Below are positions 20,612 through 31,319 of a stretch of DNA of 64,000 nt, piece after piece. Below the pieces are notes generated by a model. The model saw only the letters and a program-made list of their open reading frames with translations, ran no database searches and was not told the DNA's origin. The first letter of the stretch is position 1. Each line of letters begins with the position of its first letter. The stretch covers positions 37,501 through 101,500 of the forward strand of contig CAUYUJ010020152.1 of NCBI GenBank assembly GCA_963575745.1, read 5' to 3'. Made by a program: the position numbers and the translations under genes. Origin of the DNA: Prorocentrum cordatum. Lineage: Eukaryota > Sar > Dinophyceae > Prorocentrales > Prorocentraceae.

Positions 20612-21220
20612 CGCTTGCTTCGCGCGCGCGCCGAGCCCCGCGGGGGCGGGCCCCCCCGCGGCTCTTGGGCGGGGGCGCCGTGCAGTTTGCTCGCGCTTGC
20701 GCCGCGGCGGCCGCCGCGCCGAGATCTGGGAATACGCTGTGAGGAAGTGTTGGGCAAGAGCCGTTATCGTTGTAAACCGGGGTCCAGGGGCCCAGTCTGG
20801 TGGCACCTGGCCTTCCCTTGTAGAAAACAGGTTGCGACCCCTGGAAGGAGCACTCTAATTGAAACGTGCCATGGTTATCGGAGAGGGGGATCCGTACTCA
20901 TGATGAGTTAGGAATGAGAATACAACATCAACAACAGCAACAGCACCAGGAGCAGCAACACCAACAACAACACTAGGCATACTAACACTACTAATACTAA
21001 TGCTACTGGTAATAATGATGATGCCAGTACCAATGATAACAATACTACTTAGTAATGGTGAGAACCTTACCAGTATGAATAGCGCTAATACGAAACGGCC
21101 AGTTTGAGATTGTTCGCTCTTCGCTGCCCGCCCGTCGCACAGCACCTATGCCGTGTACCCTCAAGCCCTCGATGTCCGCCGTCCTCGCCTTCGATCGTAG
21201 CCTCTCTGAGGGTGTACGGT
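20612..21220. other. Intergenic, nothing recognised
   Basis: GC-rich to about 20740, then mixed. A CAA/CAG-rich tract lies at 20920-20975 and an ACTAAT-rich one at 20975-21050. No gene. Confidence 0.4.
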
Positions 21221-21224
21221 AGGC

Positions 21225-21415
21225 TCGTGACGTGCCGACCGGTGGCGACCTCGCCAGCGTCGTTCAACGGAACGCCGCGGGCGACCTCGAAACGTTCGGT
21301 GTGGAACGATTTGGACGTTTCGGAAAAAGCCGATCGTTCAAGGTTGAACGATCCCCGCGGCGTGAGGAACCAACACCGAAGTCGGCCCGTCACGAACCTG
21401 ACGTGTTTTCTTAGC
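21225..21415 (+). repeat. Dispersed repeat family G, copy 1
   Basis: Shares GACGT, CCGACCGG, CGTTTCGG, GCCGATC, TTCAAGG, GAACG and ACACCGAAGTCGGCCCG (or close variants) in order with 39378-39790. It contains an almost perfect hairpin with 10-bp arms, GATCGTTCAA at 21332-21341 and TTGAACGATC at 21344-21353. Non-coding. Confidence 0.6.
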
Positions 21416-22379
21416 TGCTACGTGGAAGGCGCAAACAGCGGGGTCGTCTGCGCCGACGTTGGCGCGTAAGCTGCCCGCGTAAGGTCGCGCGTGAGTGCCC
21501 TCGTCTCAAATGTGGCGTGCCGCGCGGGCGGCCCACGTAAGTCGCGGCGTAAGGTCGCCGTGCCATCTCGCGTAAGATCCACTTGCTTTCGTCGCTCACG
21601 TGTAGTTGGCACATTCCCCAAAATAGAGGGAGGAGGGAAAAGGAAGGGGGGAGTGAGCGAGCAAAGGAGGGGGAACAGAGAGAGAGCGGAGGGCGCCGAG
21701 AGGGAGGGAGGAGGATTTGCCCCAGCCCCCCCTTGGGCCGCGCACATGCCGCCTGCAATGATTTGCGCCCCCCCCACCCTTGGACGATCTCTCTTGGATG
21801 TCCGGGGCAATGGCCACGGGGCCCCCGAGACGGGCAACTCGAGAGGCTGAGAACGGTGAAACAACTTCCTTGATCCTCCAGCCTCCCTGGGCCCGTTGCT
21901 CGTCCATCGGGGCGGACGAATGGGGGGGGATAGCAACGGAAGGGTTTGCGAAACAGCTTGCATAGTTGTTTTTCTCGGCGCCTCCCAGCTCGAGTGTATC
22001 AAGGGAAGCGTTCGGCGGCGGGACGGAAGCCAGCTACACGCAGCAGACTTCAGAAGTATTGATGAGGAGAGGAGGGGTGGATGAGAAGGAGGAATGAGAA
22101 CGCGCGGTGGATGGGGAGAAAGAGGAACAGGAGGAGCGGAATGAGGAGAGTCATGGACTGTGTGATGAAGCGGAATTCGGTTCCACCGCGCGCTAGACCG
22201 CGCTTATGTTTACGAGTGCAGTGCGCAGGTGTTCCTTCGAATTATCTTCCCAGGACGGTTTGAGTCCATAGCCATTTGAGATCAAGGCTCAATTTGGACC
22301 AAGCTCCTCGCGCCAATCGAACTGGCGACTACATATTAGCCGTTACATTACTATTATCGAGACCGTATAGCGGCGAGCC
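21416..22379. other. Intergenic, nothing recognised
   Basis: 21460-21590 has several CGCGTAAG and TAAGGTCGC motifs, also seen at 46690-46760. 21620-21720 is a purine-rich GAGGGAGG tract. No recognised gene. Confidence 0.4.
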
Positions 22380-22817
22380 ATGGCGAGGATGTTCGCTCGC
22401 GCCCTCGCCATAGGGGGCCTCGCGGCCATGCGGGCGAGTGCTCGATCTGGTGCGCTCGACATTGCTGGCATTTCCAGCGTTCCGGGTGACACGCTGTGCT
22501 TGCAGGTGAACGCTCAGGCCGAGCTGAGCGCCAGCAGCGAGATGAGCGCGGGCGGCATGATGGGCAGCGAGATAAGCGCCAGCGGCAAGATGGGCAGCGA
22601 GATGAGCGCTGGCAGTGAGATGAGTGCAGGCTCCCAGGCCCAGGCGCTTGCTGAGTCGCTCAGCCATCTGAGTGCCGAGGCAGTACAGGCGCGCATCAGC
22701 AAATACGCAGACAGAGTTGGCTGCTCTCGTGACGGGCTCGCGACGAGCGAGGACCTTGAGGATGATGAGGAAGAGACTGATTTGAGCTTCCTTGCTGCGC
22801 ACGTGTTGAGCGCGTAG
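22380..22817 (+). CDS. Hypothetical small protein with N-terminal hydrophobic segment and Ser-Ala-Gly-Met repeats
   Basis: 145 codons, ATG at 22380, TAG at 22815-22817. I do not recognise a family. The N-terminus MARMFARALAIGGLAAMRASA has basic residues, then a hydrophobic run and small residues, compatible with a signal peptide (cleavage perhaps after ASA) or a plastid/mitochondrial leader. The centre (about residues 47-85) repeats SEMSAG and MGSEISASGKMG-like units. The C-terminal part is more complex and amphipathic, with AEAVQARISKYADRV, then an acidic EDLEDDEEETDL and a hydrophobic FLAAHVLSA end. Complex non-repeat ends, a clean stop and no overlap with a repeat family make it the best host-gene candidate here. 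It could also be one exon of a longer gene. No spliced-leader acceptor can be proven. Confidence 0.45.
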   Translation: MARMFARALAIGGLAAMRASARSGALDIAGISSVPGDTLCLQVNAQAELSASSEMSAGGMMGSEISASGKMGSEMSAGSEMSAGSQAQALAESLSHLSAEAVQARISKYADRVGCSRDGLATSEDLEDDEEETDLSFLAAHVLSA

Positions 22818-23799
22818 TGTCTTGTCACAGACTTCTGTCCGTTTGCTGGTACCGATGGAAGCGTTTGTTCTTATGGCAGCGTTTTCTGCATGAAAAGGAA
22901 CGGCTTTCTCGGAATCCTTCCATTCAATCGCTTTCTGTGCTCTGCGCGTATTATACTGCAGGTCAGCCTCAGGGTGGGTCCGCCTGTGCAGTCGCAGTGC
23001 TTCTGTGGTTCTGTTCCGTTTCGCAGAATTCCGTGCAGAGCAGGACTACGAGTGACACGGGCACAGCCCTGGTTGGTGTGAGCGTCTGGCTTCAGAGTGG
23101 GGCGTACACACAGACTCTCGTCAAAGTGGGCGTAGACAATATGTATGCACTCGTAGTTATGTGCACGCGCGGATGAATATGTACGTACATAAGGCGGCGA
23201 TCCATTTCTCAGGTACAAGTGTTATTGCGTGAACGGTGGTTACTAGTGAGGTGCGACATACACACGACGGTAAGTTTGGTTGTGGGTGGAGGTGCGCATG
23301 TCGACATATGTGTATGTTGGGGGAGCACATTGTAGAAACTCTGGTAGTTCGTGAAATGATCGCGTGCATTTTGTTGATTGACGTTTCGCGTACGTATCCA
23401 CGCCAGCCTATCGCAATCCCCCCCAGGTGACTCTGTCGTGTGGAACTGGCACCGAAGCTTGGAACAGGCCAGACACCCAGCAGTGGCAACATTGTGAACC
23501 TCTCGTAGCCTCTCTTGGACAGACGTGGAATCTCTGGAAGTTTTTGAGGCCCTCTTGGGGCTCATCGGGTCCCCCTTGGCCTCTTGGAGCTATCCTGGAG
23601 GCAATCGATCAAACATTACTTCTCATTGTTGACGTTCCGCGTGCCTCCAGCAGCACGCACGTACGCGATCCCCGGCGAAGTTCGTTGACAGCTGAAGTGT
23701 AGGACCATACAGTGGAACAAGGGGGAGCAGCTGTAAGCCGGGATCTCGGGATCGGATGGAGCCGACACAGGAGGCAGTCTGACATGCCCTCGCGGAAAT
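22818..23799. other. Intergenic or 3' UTR, nothing recognised
   Basis: More AT-balanced than most of the window. Short frames exist at 22817-23176 and 23427-23702 without motifs. 23500-23600 holds CCTCTTGG-type phased repeats like those at 27240-27800. Confidence 0.4.
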
Positions 23800-23874
23800 A
23801 CACCCAAAATAGTCCCCAGACTATGTTTTGACTATTTTTGGATATTCCCTCTGTAGAGGGACAGGCCCGACTGA
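23800..23874 (-). mobile_element. MITE family A fragment, inverted
   Basis: The reverse complement starts AGTCGGGCCTGTCCCTCTAC at the right edge and continues through AATATCCAAAAATAGTC and TAGTCTGGGGAC, matching the 5' half of family A. The other terminal repeat is missing or decayed. The only copy in opposite orientation. Confidence 0.75.
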
Positions 23875-24600
23875 AGGATACCTGGAGGGTGGCTTGGGGC
23901 CATCCTCGGCCGCCACCGGGGCCGCGTCGGAGGCCGTGTCGGCGCCCTCCCGCCCCCACCCTGGAGGCTCTGCGGGGGCACTCCTGGGGTGCTGTTTCCT
24001 GCCCTGCTGCAGTCGTCGTGGACGCCATATGCGCGAAACAAGGAGGGGGATGTTCGAATCTGCGCCCCGCCTCCTGTTGCAGCCACCGGATGTGAGATTC
24101 AGTTGTGCTTGGACGTGAATGAGCGTGCTCTCGTGGGCCTGTCGGGGGGGCATGTTCCAGCTTGCATGGGCCCTTCACGGGGCTCTCTTGAGCGATACTG
24201 GGGCCATGTTTTTTGTGTGTTTATGTAGGTGTATTTTTTTATATATATATATATATATACAGAGAGGCCGCGTACGCCCACTGGAAGCGAGCAATGAGAA
24301 GATACCACGCTTTGAAGCACCCACGGTGTTTGGAGGGGTGTTGGCCTCGCGGGGAGCATCCCCGTGAGACTCTGAGGCCGCCTCTAACCGTCGTGTGGCG
24401 GTCTTCTGGCTTCTTGGAGGCATGTTGCAGGACGGGGCCCTCCTGGAGCCATCCAGCGCCAGAATGGGCCCATGGCAGAGGGAGGTGCCCAGCTGCCCCC
24501 CCGAAGGACGGCCGTCTTGCTCGCTCCCGCCCGCCCTCCCAGCTCGCAGGAGGCGCTCGAGTCCCCGCACTGGCAAGGATCGCCACTGGATGGACCGCCA
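23875..24600. other. Intergenic with TA microsatellite
   Basis: A (TA)10-like run sits at 24240-24259. No gene motif on either strand. Confidence 0.45.
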
Positions 24601-24745
24601 GGTGCGCGACGCTCGCGAGGTGCGCCGCGCGCGCCAGGTGCGCCCCTCGCACCAGGTGCGCCAGGCGCCCCAGTGACGCAGGCGTGCCAAGCTCATCTGG
24701 TGCGCCAGATGCGCCGCGGGCTCCGCGTTCGCCAGGTGTGAAGCG
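24600..24745 (+). repeat. GGTGCGCC-rich imperfect tandem repeat
   Basis: Repeats of CCAGGTGCGCC, GCGCGCCAGG and related words at irregular 18-27-bp spacing. Many are self-complementary (CCAGGTGCGCCAGG-type). No gene. Confidence 0.6.
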
Positions 24746-26075
24746 TGCTCCGCCCGCGCCACTTGTGTCGTGTGCGCCAGCACGCGTGACAGCAGGCATC
24801 GGGAGACACGTCGACCTTCCACCACCGTTGTCATGATGTAACCGCTGCAAAGTGACGGCGGGGCGTGGTGTATGCACCAGCACGTCTTGCTGCATTCGTG
24901 TTTGACAGGGATGGTGGACCCACACGCACCACGCAGTGCAAACGGGTCGCGGAGCGCCCACGCATGGTCCAACGTTTTCCACGCCGTGCCCTTTGCATTT
25001 GTCTTTGGCACGGAGGGTGCGCCTGCACACGCGGGGCAATATCTGGACATCCCCGCCGTCCCTATCCGAACGATACACATTGATTGCGGGATCCCGAACA
25101 TGATCTGGATGTTGAAGCACAGCTGCATGTTGTATCACTGTTGGTAGGAATGGTGGGGGTGTTAGCAGTCACCCTAGTTGGGGCCCGAACGAGTGGGAGA
25201 GGGGTTTGTGTATTGACATGGGCATAGGCAAGCCTGGCTCCCGAATGGGGAGAAAACTGCCGGACGAGCTTACTATCTTAACCACCCGCGCTCATAGGGA
25301 TTGGTGTCGCCTTCTTTGAGCTTGACAATTTGCCTCTTGGAGGCTTGCTTGTACGCCTTGGGGGGCATTGTTAATTGCAGGTCCATGAGGCCCTCGTAGG
25401 GGCTTTCGGAGTCCCTACTGGGGCTATGTCGGAACATCTGGAAGGCTCGCAAGTCGATTTGAAGCGACAAGGCGATACATGAACATCCATGACACAAGTT
25501 TGGTCTGGTGACGTTCGTTTGTTGGGGAATGCTTGGGAAGCTCCGTAGCCACTTTGGACCGTCTTATGTGGGTTCCGCGGCCTCTGAGAGGCACTATAAC
25601 CTCTCGAAGGTATGCGGCAGGCCACCTTGGTCCAACTTGGACAATGCTGCGCCACATGTTATGCCATCTTGGGCCTTGCACTTGAGGGGCGACCCTTGCC
25701 CGCAGGGGCAGACGTGGGTGGACGAGATAATCCCTTAACTAAGCCACTACGTGCGCACGGCGGGCTAGTTGGTGGGACTTCGTGGCGTTCTCCAGTGGAG
25801 TTAGCATTCCATATATGAAGTGAGCCCGCAGCTCGCTCTGCTTGTGCGAGAGCACACCTTCTGTTCCGAGATCGGAGGGCGAGGGCGGGGGAGCTGGAGG
25901 TGGAGGGTGGCGAGGATGAGGGCGGATCTCGAGATGGCTCTTGGAGTCTCTTGCGAGACCTTTGTGACGATTGCTTGGTGCTTCTGAGGGGGACTGCTGG
26001 GGGCCTCTTGGCGCACTCGGGGGGCACCTTGGCACTGAAGGGCTCGTGTGGTCAGTTTAGGTTCCGTTGGACTTG
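24746..26075. other. Intergenic, nothing recognised
   Basis: Several short frames on both strands but no recognisable domain. CTTGG-phased words occur at 25310-25420 and 25950-26040. Confidence 0.4.
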
Positions 26076-26196
26076 GTATCGCTCGGACGTGTGCACTTTT
26101 TCTCGGCGGGGATTACTAAGGAGCATACTGGATCATCCTGCGAACAGAACCACGCACGAAACCGAACAACACAGGGAATGGACGTCCGAGCGATTG
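26076..26196 (+). mobile_element. Short inverted-repeat element, family H, copy 1
   Basis: Ends are ATCGCTCGGACGT at 26078-26090 and its exact complement ACGTCCGAGCGAT at 26182-26194. The 121-bp body matches 41032-41156, including GGAGCATNCTGG, ATCNTGC-like and GAAACCGAA blocks. Non-coding. No target duplication recognised. Confidence 0.65.
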
Positions 26197-26775
26197 CCAG
26201 TGCAGCAAACCACAGGAAGGAAAGATACGGTTTTCTATGCGGTTTGGGCTGTCTGGAACGAGTCGACGACCTCCGAGAGCGCGCGCGAGTCCTGGCCCGC
26301 GGCCCCATCGAGCATTCACACTGTGGAGCACAGAGAACTCGGAGGGACCTGGGGACACTCCACTCCGTGCCTGCGGCACGGTGCCAGCCATTTCCTGGGC
26401 AGGCTTGAACACATTCGCGAAGAGTTGGCATAGCAGTGGTGTGCATTCCTTGAGCCGGTGCGTCCTGATTTTGCCTCCCACACTGTCGCAGTCCAGTGCG
26501 CTAATGACAGCGCCAAAAAGATACCGCATACGGAAGTCCTGTACGTTTTGTGTATTGTGTGTTTCGGTTTTGGCTGCGTTGGGGTTGTTGTCATTGGCGA
26601 GTTATTTGTTTTTCACGCAGTGCTTCCTTGTAAGGTTACAGCCGTGCCACTTGCCGCGCGTGTCCAGTGGAGGTTCCCTTCGATGTGCCTGCGCGAGGCC
26701 GAGTGCTGTTAATGCGCTGCGTTACCCGTGTACCACAAAGCACGCTCGCGCTGTTCAGGGGACCCCGCATCAGTA
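26197..26775. other. Intergenic, nothing recognised
   Basis: A plus-strand frame at 26237-26824 is long for its composition, but I see no motif; the tail looks membrane-like by chance. No supported gene. Confidence 0.35.
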
Positions 26776-26890
26776 TGAAGTCGGGCCTGTCCCTCCACAG
26801 GAGGAGTATTCAAACACAGTTTAAACCATAGTCTGGGGACGATGTCTCGAGTATTTATGAATCTGTTTACGCATATTTTGAATAGTCTTG
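26776..26890 (+). mobile_element. MITE family A fragment (left end)
   Basis: Starts TGAAGTCGGGCCTGTCCC and continues CACAGGAGGAGTATTCAAA and AGTCTGGGGACGATGT, then loses similarity. A right end with no left partner lies at 29632-29673. The flanking octamers of the two do not match, so a single split element is not proven. Confidence 0.75.
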
Positions 26891-27019
26891 GGCTTACGCC
26901 GCACCGCCGACCCCTTGGGGGGCTCGTGGTAGGTCTCTCGGGTGCCTCCTGGCAGCACGTTTGAGGCCTTTTGGGGGCCGTTTTCGGGCCTCTTGGAGCC
27001 TCTTTTGGGGAAACACACC

Positions 27020-27195
27020 TAATCCACGATTCAACGAAACCGAAATCTCGATTTCGGTGTTTCTTTGTTTGTAGATGGAATCACCGAAATCGCGATTTGG
27101 GTGATTCTCTCCCTGGACAGAGAGAAACACCCAAATCGCGATTGCGGTGTGTCTCTACCTGGGAAACAAAAACACCGAAATCGCGATTTCGGTGA
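27020..27195 (+). repeat. Cluster of AAATCGCGATTT palindromes
   Basis: Four palindromic or near-palindromic units at about 45-bp spacing: around 27043, 27090, 27137 and 27173. The last is a perfect 22-bp palindrome at 27173-27194 with arms CACCGAAATCG and CGATTTCGGTG. Spacers differ in sequence. Related units recur at 29436-29530. Confidence 0.85.
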
Positions 27196-27239
27196 ACCGC
27201 CAAAAGGCTTCTGGCTTCTCCGACGCCGGCGGAAGATAT

Positions 27240-27810
27240 CTTTAGGGCCTCTCTGGCACGACTTGGAGCCTCTTCGGCAGTATTTGGGCTCTCTTGGGGC
27301 CGTCTTGGGAGCCTCTTGGGCCGTCCTGGGGCAGTCTTGGAGGCTTCTTGGGCGCCCTTGGGGCGATCTTGAGGGCTTCTTGGGCCGTCTTGAGCCGTCG
27401 GAAAGCCGAAAAGGAGCAAACCCCCAAATCCTTCAAAAACCTAAGGAAAACAATGAATTTGGCATCTGTGGGCCTTCCTGGAGGTGCTCTTGGAGGCTCT
27501 CTTGGGCTGTCTTGGAGGCCTCTTGGGGGCGTCTTGGGCGGTCTTGGGCCATCTTGAGGCCATATTTGGCAGTTTTGTGTACATCTTGGGCCGTCTTGGA
27601 GACACCTCGGGGCCATATTGGGCCCTCTTGGGGCTATCTTGGCCGTCTTGGAGGCCATCTTGGGCGTCTTAGAGGCCTCTTGGGCAGTCTTTGGGCCCGC
27701 TTCGGGCCGTCTTGGGGGCCTCTTGGGCCGTCCTGGGGCAGTCTTGGAGGCTTCTTGGGTGCCCTTGGGGCGATATTGATGGCCTCTTGAGCCGTCTTGA
27801 GCCTCGATAA
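27240..27810 (+). repeat. CTTGGRGSCNTCTTGGGCCGT phased repeat array
   Basis: Irregular tandem of words such as TCTTGGGCCGTC, TTGGAGGCCTCTTGG and GGGGCGATCTTG, mostly 12-30 bp apart. The translation is Trp/Leu/Gly-rich by composition only. Similar patches lie at 26925-27000, 29560-29630 and 30655-30830. Confidence 0.8.
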
Positions 27811-27827
27811 GCAGTATTTTTCTATAA

Positions 27828-27966
27828 CATAATAGTACTACTACTAGTACTACTGCCACTACTATTACTACTACAACTACTGCAACTACTACTACTACTA
27901 CTACTATTACTACTACTACTACTACTATTACTACTATTACTACTACAACTGCCACTACTAATACTG

Positions 27967-28004
<38 letters not shown>

Positions 28005-28077
28005 GCTACTACTGCTACTACTGCTACTACTACTACTACTACTACTACAACTATTACTACTACTACTACTACTACTA

Positions 28078-28110
<33 letters not shown>

Positions 28111-28141
28111 TTATTACTACTACTACTACTACTACGACTAT

Positions 28142-28172
<31 letters not shown>

Positions 28173-28220
28173 GCTGCTGCTACTACTACTACTACTACTA
28201 CGATTACTACTACTACTACG

Positions 28221-28316
<96 letters not shown>

Positions 28317-28372
28317 GACTACTACTACGACGACTACTACTACGACTACTACTTCTACTGCTACTACTACTG

Positions 28373-28403
<31 letters not shown>

Positions 28404-28488
28404 TACTACTACTACTACTACTATTACTAATACTAATACTACTACTACTGCTACTACTACTACTACTACCACTACTACTACTACTACG

Positions 28489-28538
<50 letters not shown>

Positions 28539-28560
28539 TACTACTACTACTACTACTACG
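27828..28560 (+). repeat. (ACT)n microsatellite, about 730 bp
   Basis: Long, interrupted ACT triplet array. Frames on both strands are open because ACT and AGT triplets avoid stops in most phases. No gene. Confidence 0.97.
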
Positions 28561-29350
28561 ACCCCAAACGGAAGCGCACGGAAATTGAACCCCAAACCCA
28601 AACCGATGCCCACGGAAACCCACGGAAACCCACGGACACCCAAACACACGGAAACCCACGGAAATCCGACCCAAACCCAAACGCACGGAAACCCATGGAC
28701 AACCACAGAAAGCTAACCCAAACGGGAGCCCACGGAAATTGAAACCCAAACCCAAACCCACGGAAACTCACGGAAACCCAAGACAAACCCAAACGCACGG
28801 AAACCGACGGAAACCAACGGAAACCCAACCCAAACCGAGGCCCACGAAAGCCCACGGGAATCCGCGGAAACCCACGGACACCCAAACACACGGAAACCCA
28901 CGGAAACCTAAACCCACGGAAACCCAACCCAAACCCAAACGCACGGAAACTCAGGGACAGCCACAGAAACAAAATCCAATCCAAACCGACGGAAACCCAT
29001 TGAAGCCCACGGAACTTGAACCCACGGAAACCCAACCCCAACCTAAACGCGCGGAAACCGACGGAAGCCCACGGACACCCAAACACACGGAAACCCACGG
29101 AAACCTAAACCCACGGAAACCCAACCCAAACCCGAACGTACGGAAACCCACGGACAGCCACAGAAACCCAACCCAAACCCAAACCGACGGAAAACAACGG
29201 AAGCCCACGGAAAATGAAACCCAAACCCAAACCCACGGAAATCAAACCCAAACCCAGACGCACGGAAACCGACGGAAACCCAACCCAAACCGAAGCCCAC
29301 GGAAGCCAACAGGAACCCACGGACACCCAAACACACGGAAACCCACGGAA
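28561..29350 (+). repeat. CCCACGGAAACCCAAAC tandem array
   Basis: About 790 bp of ACGGAAACCC-type units with variable 10- to 18-bp spacing and higher-order blocks (ACCCAAACCCAAACGCACGG). Open in frame by composition. No gene. Confidence 0.92.
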
Positions 29351-29359
29351 ACCCCGGGA

Positions 29360-29530
29360 AGGAGGAGGGAAGGAGGAGGAGGAGGAGGAGGAGGAGGAAG
29401 GAGGAGGAAGGAGGAGGAAGGAGGAGGAGGGCCGAGAAACACCGAAATCGACATTTGGGTGGAACCCCGGGGGACGAGGAGGAGGAGGAGGAGGAGGGCC
29501 GAGAAATACCCAAATCGAGATTTCGGTGTT
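29360..29530 (+). repeat. GGA microsatellite with embedded AAATCG palindromes
   Basis: GGA/GAAGGA triplets, interrupted by CACCGAAATCGACATTTGGGT at 29436-29456 and CCCAAATCGAGATTTCGG at 29511-29528. These are the same palindrome family as at 27020-27195. Confidence 0.85.
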
Positions 29531-29631
29531 TCTTAAATCGCGGATTAGGTGTCTACCCTCTTTTGGGCCATTGGTGGGCCTCTTGGAGCCTCTTGGGGGC
29601 TTCTTGTGGGCCTCTTGGGGTCTTTTTTCCC

Positions 29632-29673
29632 CTTCGTCCAACACCCGCCTGCAGGAGGACGTGCCCGACCTGA
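29632..29673 (+). mobile_element. MITE family A fragment (right end only)
   Basis: TTCGTCCAACACCCGCCTGC followed by AGGAGGACGTGCCCGACCTG is the right terminal repeat of family A. No left end nearby in the expected distance. Confidence 0.7.
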
Positions 29674-31315
29674 CGTTGGAAGCAGTCTGACCGCTGCGGC
29701 ACGGCAGCACCACGCCCCTGGGCGGCGCGTGGCGTCCCTGCTCGTCTGCCTTGCCGCGCGCGTGGCCCTGCCTGGGCGGGGGCAGCCCCTGCGCCAGGCG
29801 AAGCTCCGCGCGGCGTGGCTGCGCACGCTCTGCGTGACGACGCGTCCTCGTCGTCAGCGTCGTGGTCGTCGTGCTCGTCGCCAGCGTCCTTCTCGCCGTC
29901 AGCGTCGTCCTGGCCGTCGTCGTCGACGTCGGCGGGGTCGGCCGCTGCCGCGGTGCGCGGGTCGTCATGGCGGGGGGCTGGCCGCGCGGGCTCCCCGAGC
30001 GCGCGCAGCGGTGCTCCTTTGCGTGGCGACCCCCCTTTGTAGCGTCTGGCAGGCCGCCAGGCTTGGTCCTCCTGGATGCGCGGGCCCCCCGCTTGTCGCT
30101 TGTCCCTTCTTGGCGGCACGCCAGTCGTCCGGAGTGTCGTTCCGTCGTGCTCGTCCAGCGTCCAGCGCTTGCGCTCGGGTCGTTTTCCGGGGCGCTGGGG
30201 TCGTTGGTCGTGTGCCTCTCGCCCGGCCTCTTCCCTCTTGCTCGCCCCGTCTCCCATTCCGCTGTGTGTCCGGCTGTGTTCTTGCCCAGCGCGCGCATCC
30301 CCACATGGAGGGCCCGGTCGGCTCGTGGAGGGCGCGGCTTCGTTGCCAGATCATGTGCGTTGCGTTTGCGCGTAGAGAGTGGGGCGCCTGCGTTGTGCCG
30401 ATCTGCTCGCGGCAAGTCCCGCGCTGCGCGATTGCGCAACTTGCGGCGTGGCGAGGTCTCGAGCACCACCAACAGAAACCGCACCACGCGACCGATCGTC
30501 GCCCATGCCCGTCCAACTGCCGCAACATTTGACACGCTCATCCGCGTCGTGTCGGGCCGTACACCGTCGTCTTCTTCGTCGCCATCCTCCCTCCCTCCAT
30601 CCCCCCGTTGTCGCTTCTGCCCTTCTTCCACCTCATTATCCTTCTCTGTTGTTCTGGCCTCTTGGGGTTTTCACATGGCACTCTTGGGCCTTATTGGGTA
30701 TGTCCTTGGGTCCAGTTGTGTTGTCTTGGGGGCATTTTGGGACTCTCTTGGGCCATTTGGGGGCTCTCTGGGAAACTTCGGGGTCATCGTGGGCCGTCGT
30801 GAGCGGTCCCCGAGGGCCTGTTGGTGCCGTCTGGGGTCGCTCCTGCCTCCATGATGGTCTTCTTGTTTCGCCTGCGGATTACCGGATGCATTGCAGCTAC
30901 GGCGTCGACGGCAGCAGAGTCGCCTTCAAGTCTCGGCAGAACAGCTGCTTCGCTTTTCCAAGCCCCCCGCTTCAAGAACAGATGGTGGACGTGAGGAAAT
31001 TTGGGGTTCTTAGTAAATCCCCCCATGGACTTCGATGGTGCCAAAGCACGATCAACCTGCCGATCCACAAAGTTTGATGAGGAGTTCCTGGGGTCCCAAG
31101 TAAGGCCGTTATGTGGGTGCCCGTCGGTCTCACAGTTCATGGCGCTGCTCGGGGGCGGCAAAGAGGGGGGTGCTGACTGGGTGGGGTGGATATCATGGCT
31201 GGGGCCATGATATCTCCTCCCCAGGTTTCATGGCGCCTCTCCTCATTTCAATACGCCCCTGGCCCCCCCCCGTGCCGCACACGTGCCGCCGGCCATGATG
31301 GCTCGGGTCCTCGGC
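29674..31315. other. Intergenic, nothing recognised
   Basis: GC-rich with GTCGTC-type patches (29840-29940). Long frames on both strands are arginine/alanine-rich without motifs. 30655-30830 carries TTGGGG-phased repeats. No supported gene. Confidence 0.4.
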
Positions 31316-31319
31316 GGTC

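Noticed and set aside
27822-28706. Long minus-strand open frames rich in Ser or Val
   Set aside because: They lie in the ACT microsatellite and CGGAAACCC array; triplet composition keeps them open. No non-repeat sequence.
26776-29673. One MITE A split by a 2.7-kb insertion
   Set aside because: The flanking octamers of the two halves do not match and the internal break points do not align.
29105-30631. About 500-codon minus-strand open frame
   Set aside because: Half is repeat-derived and the rest is Arg/Ala-rich shadow in GC-rich DNA with no domain.
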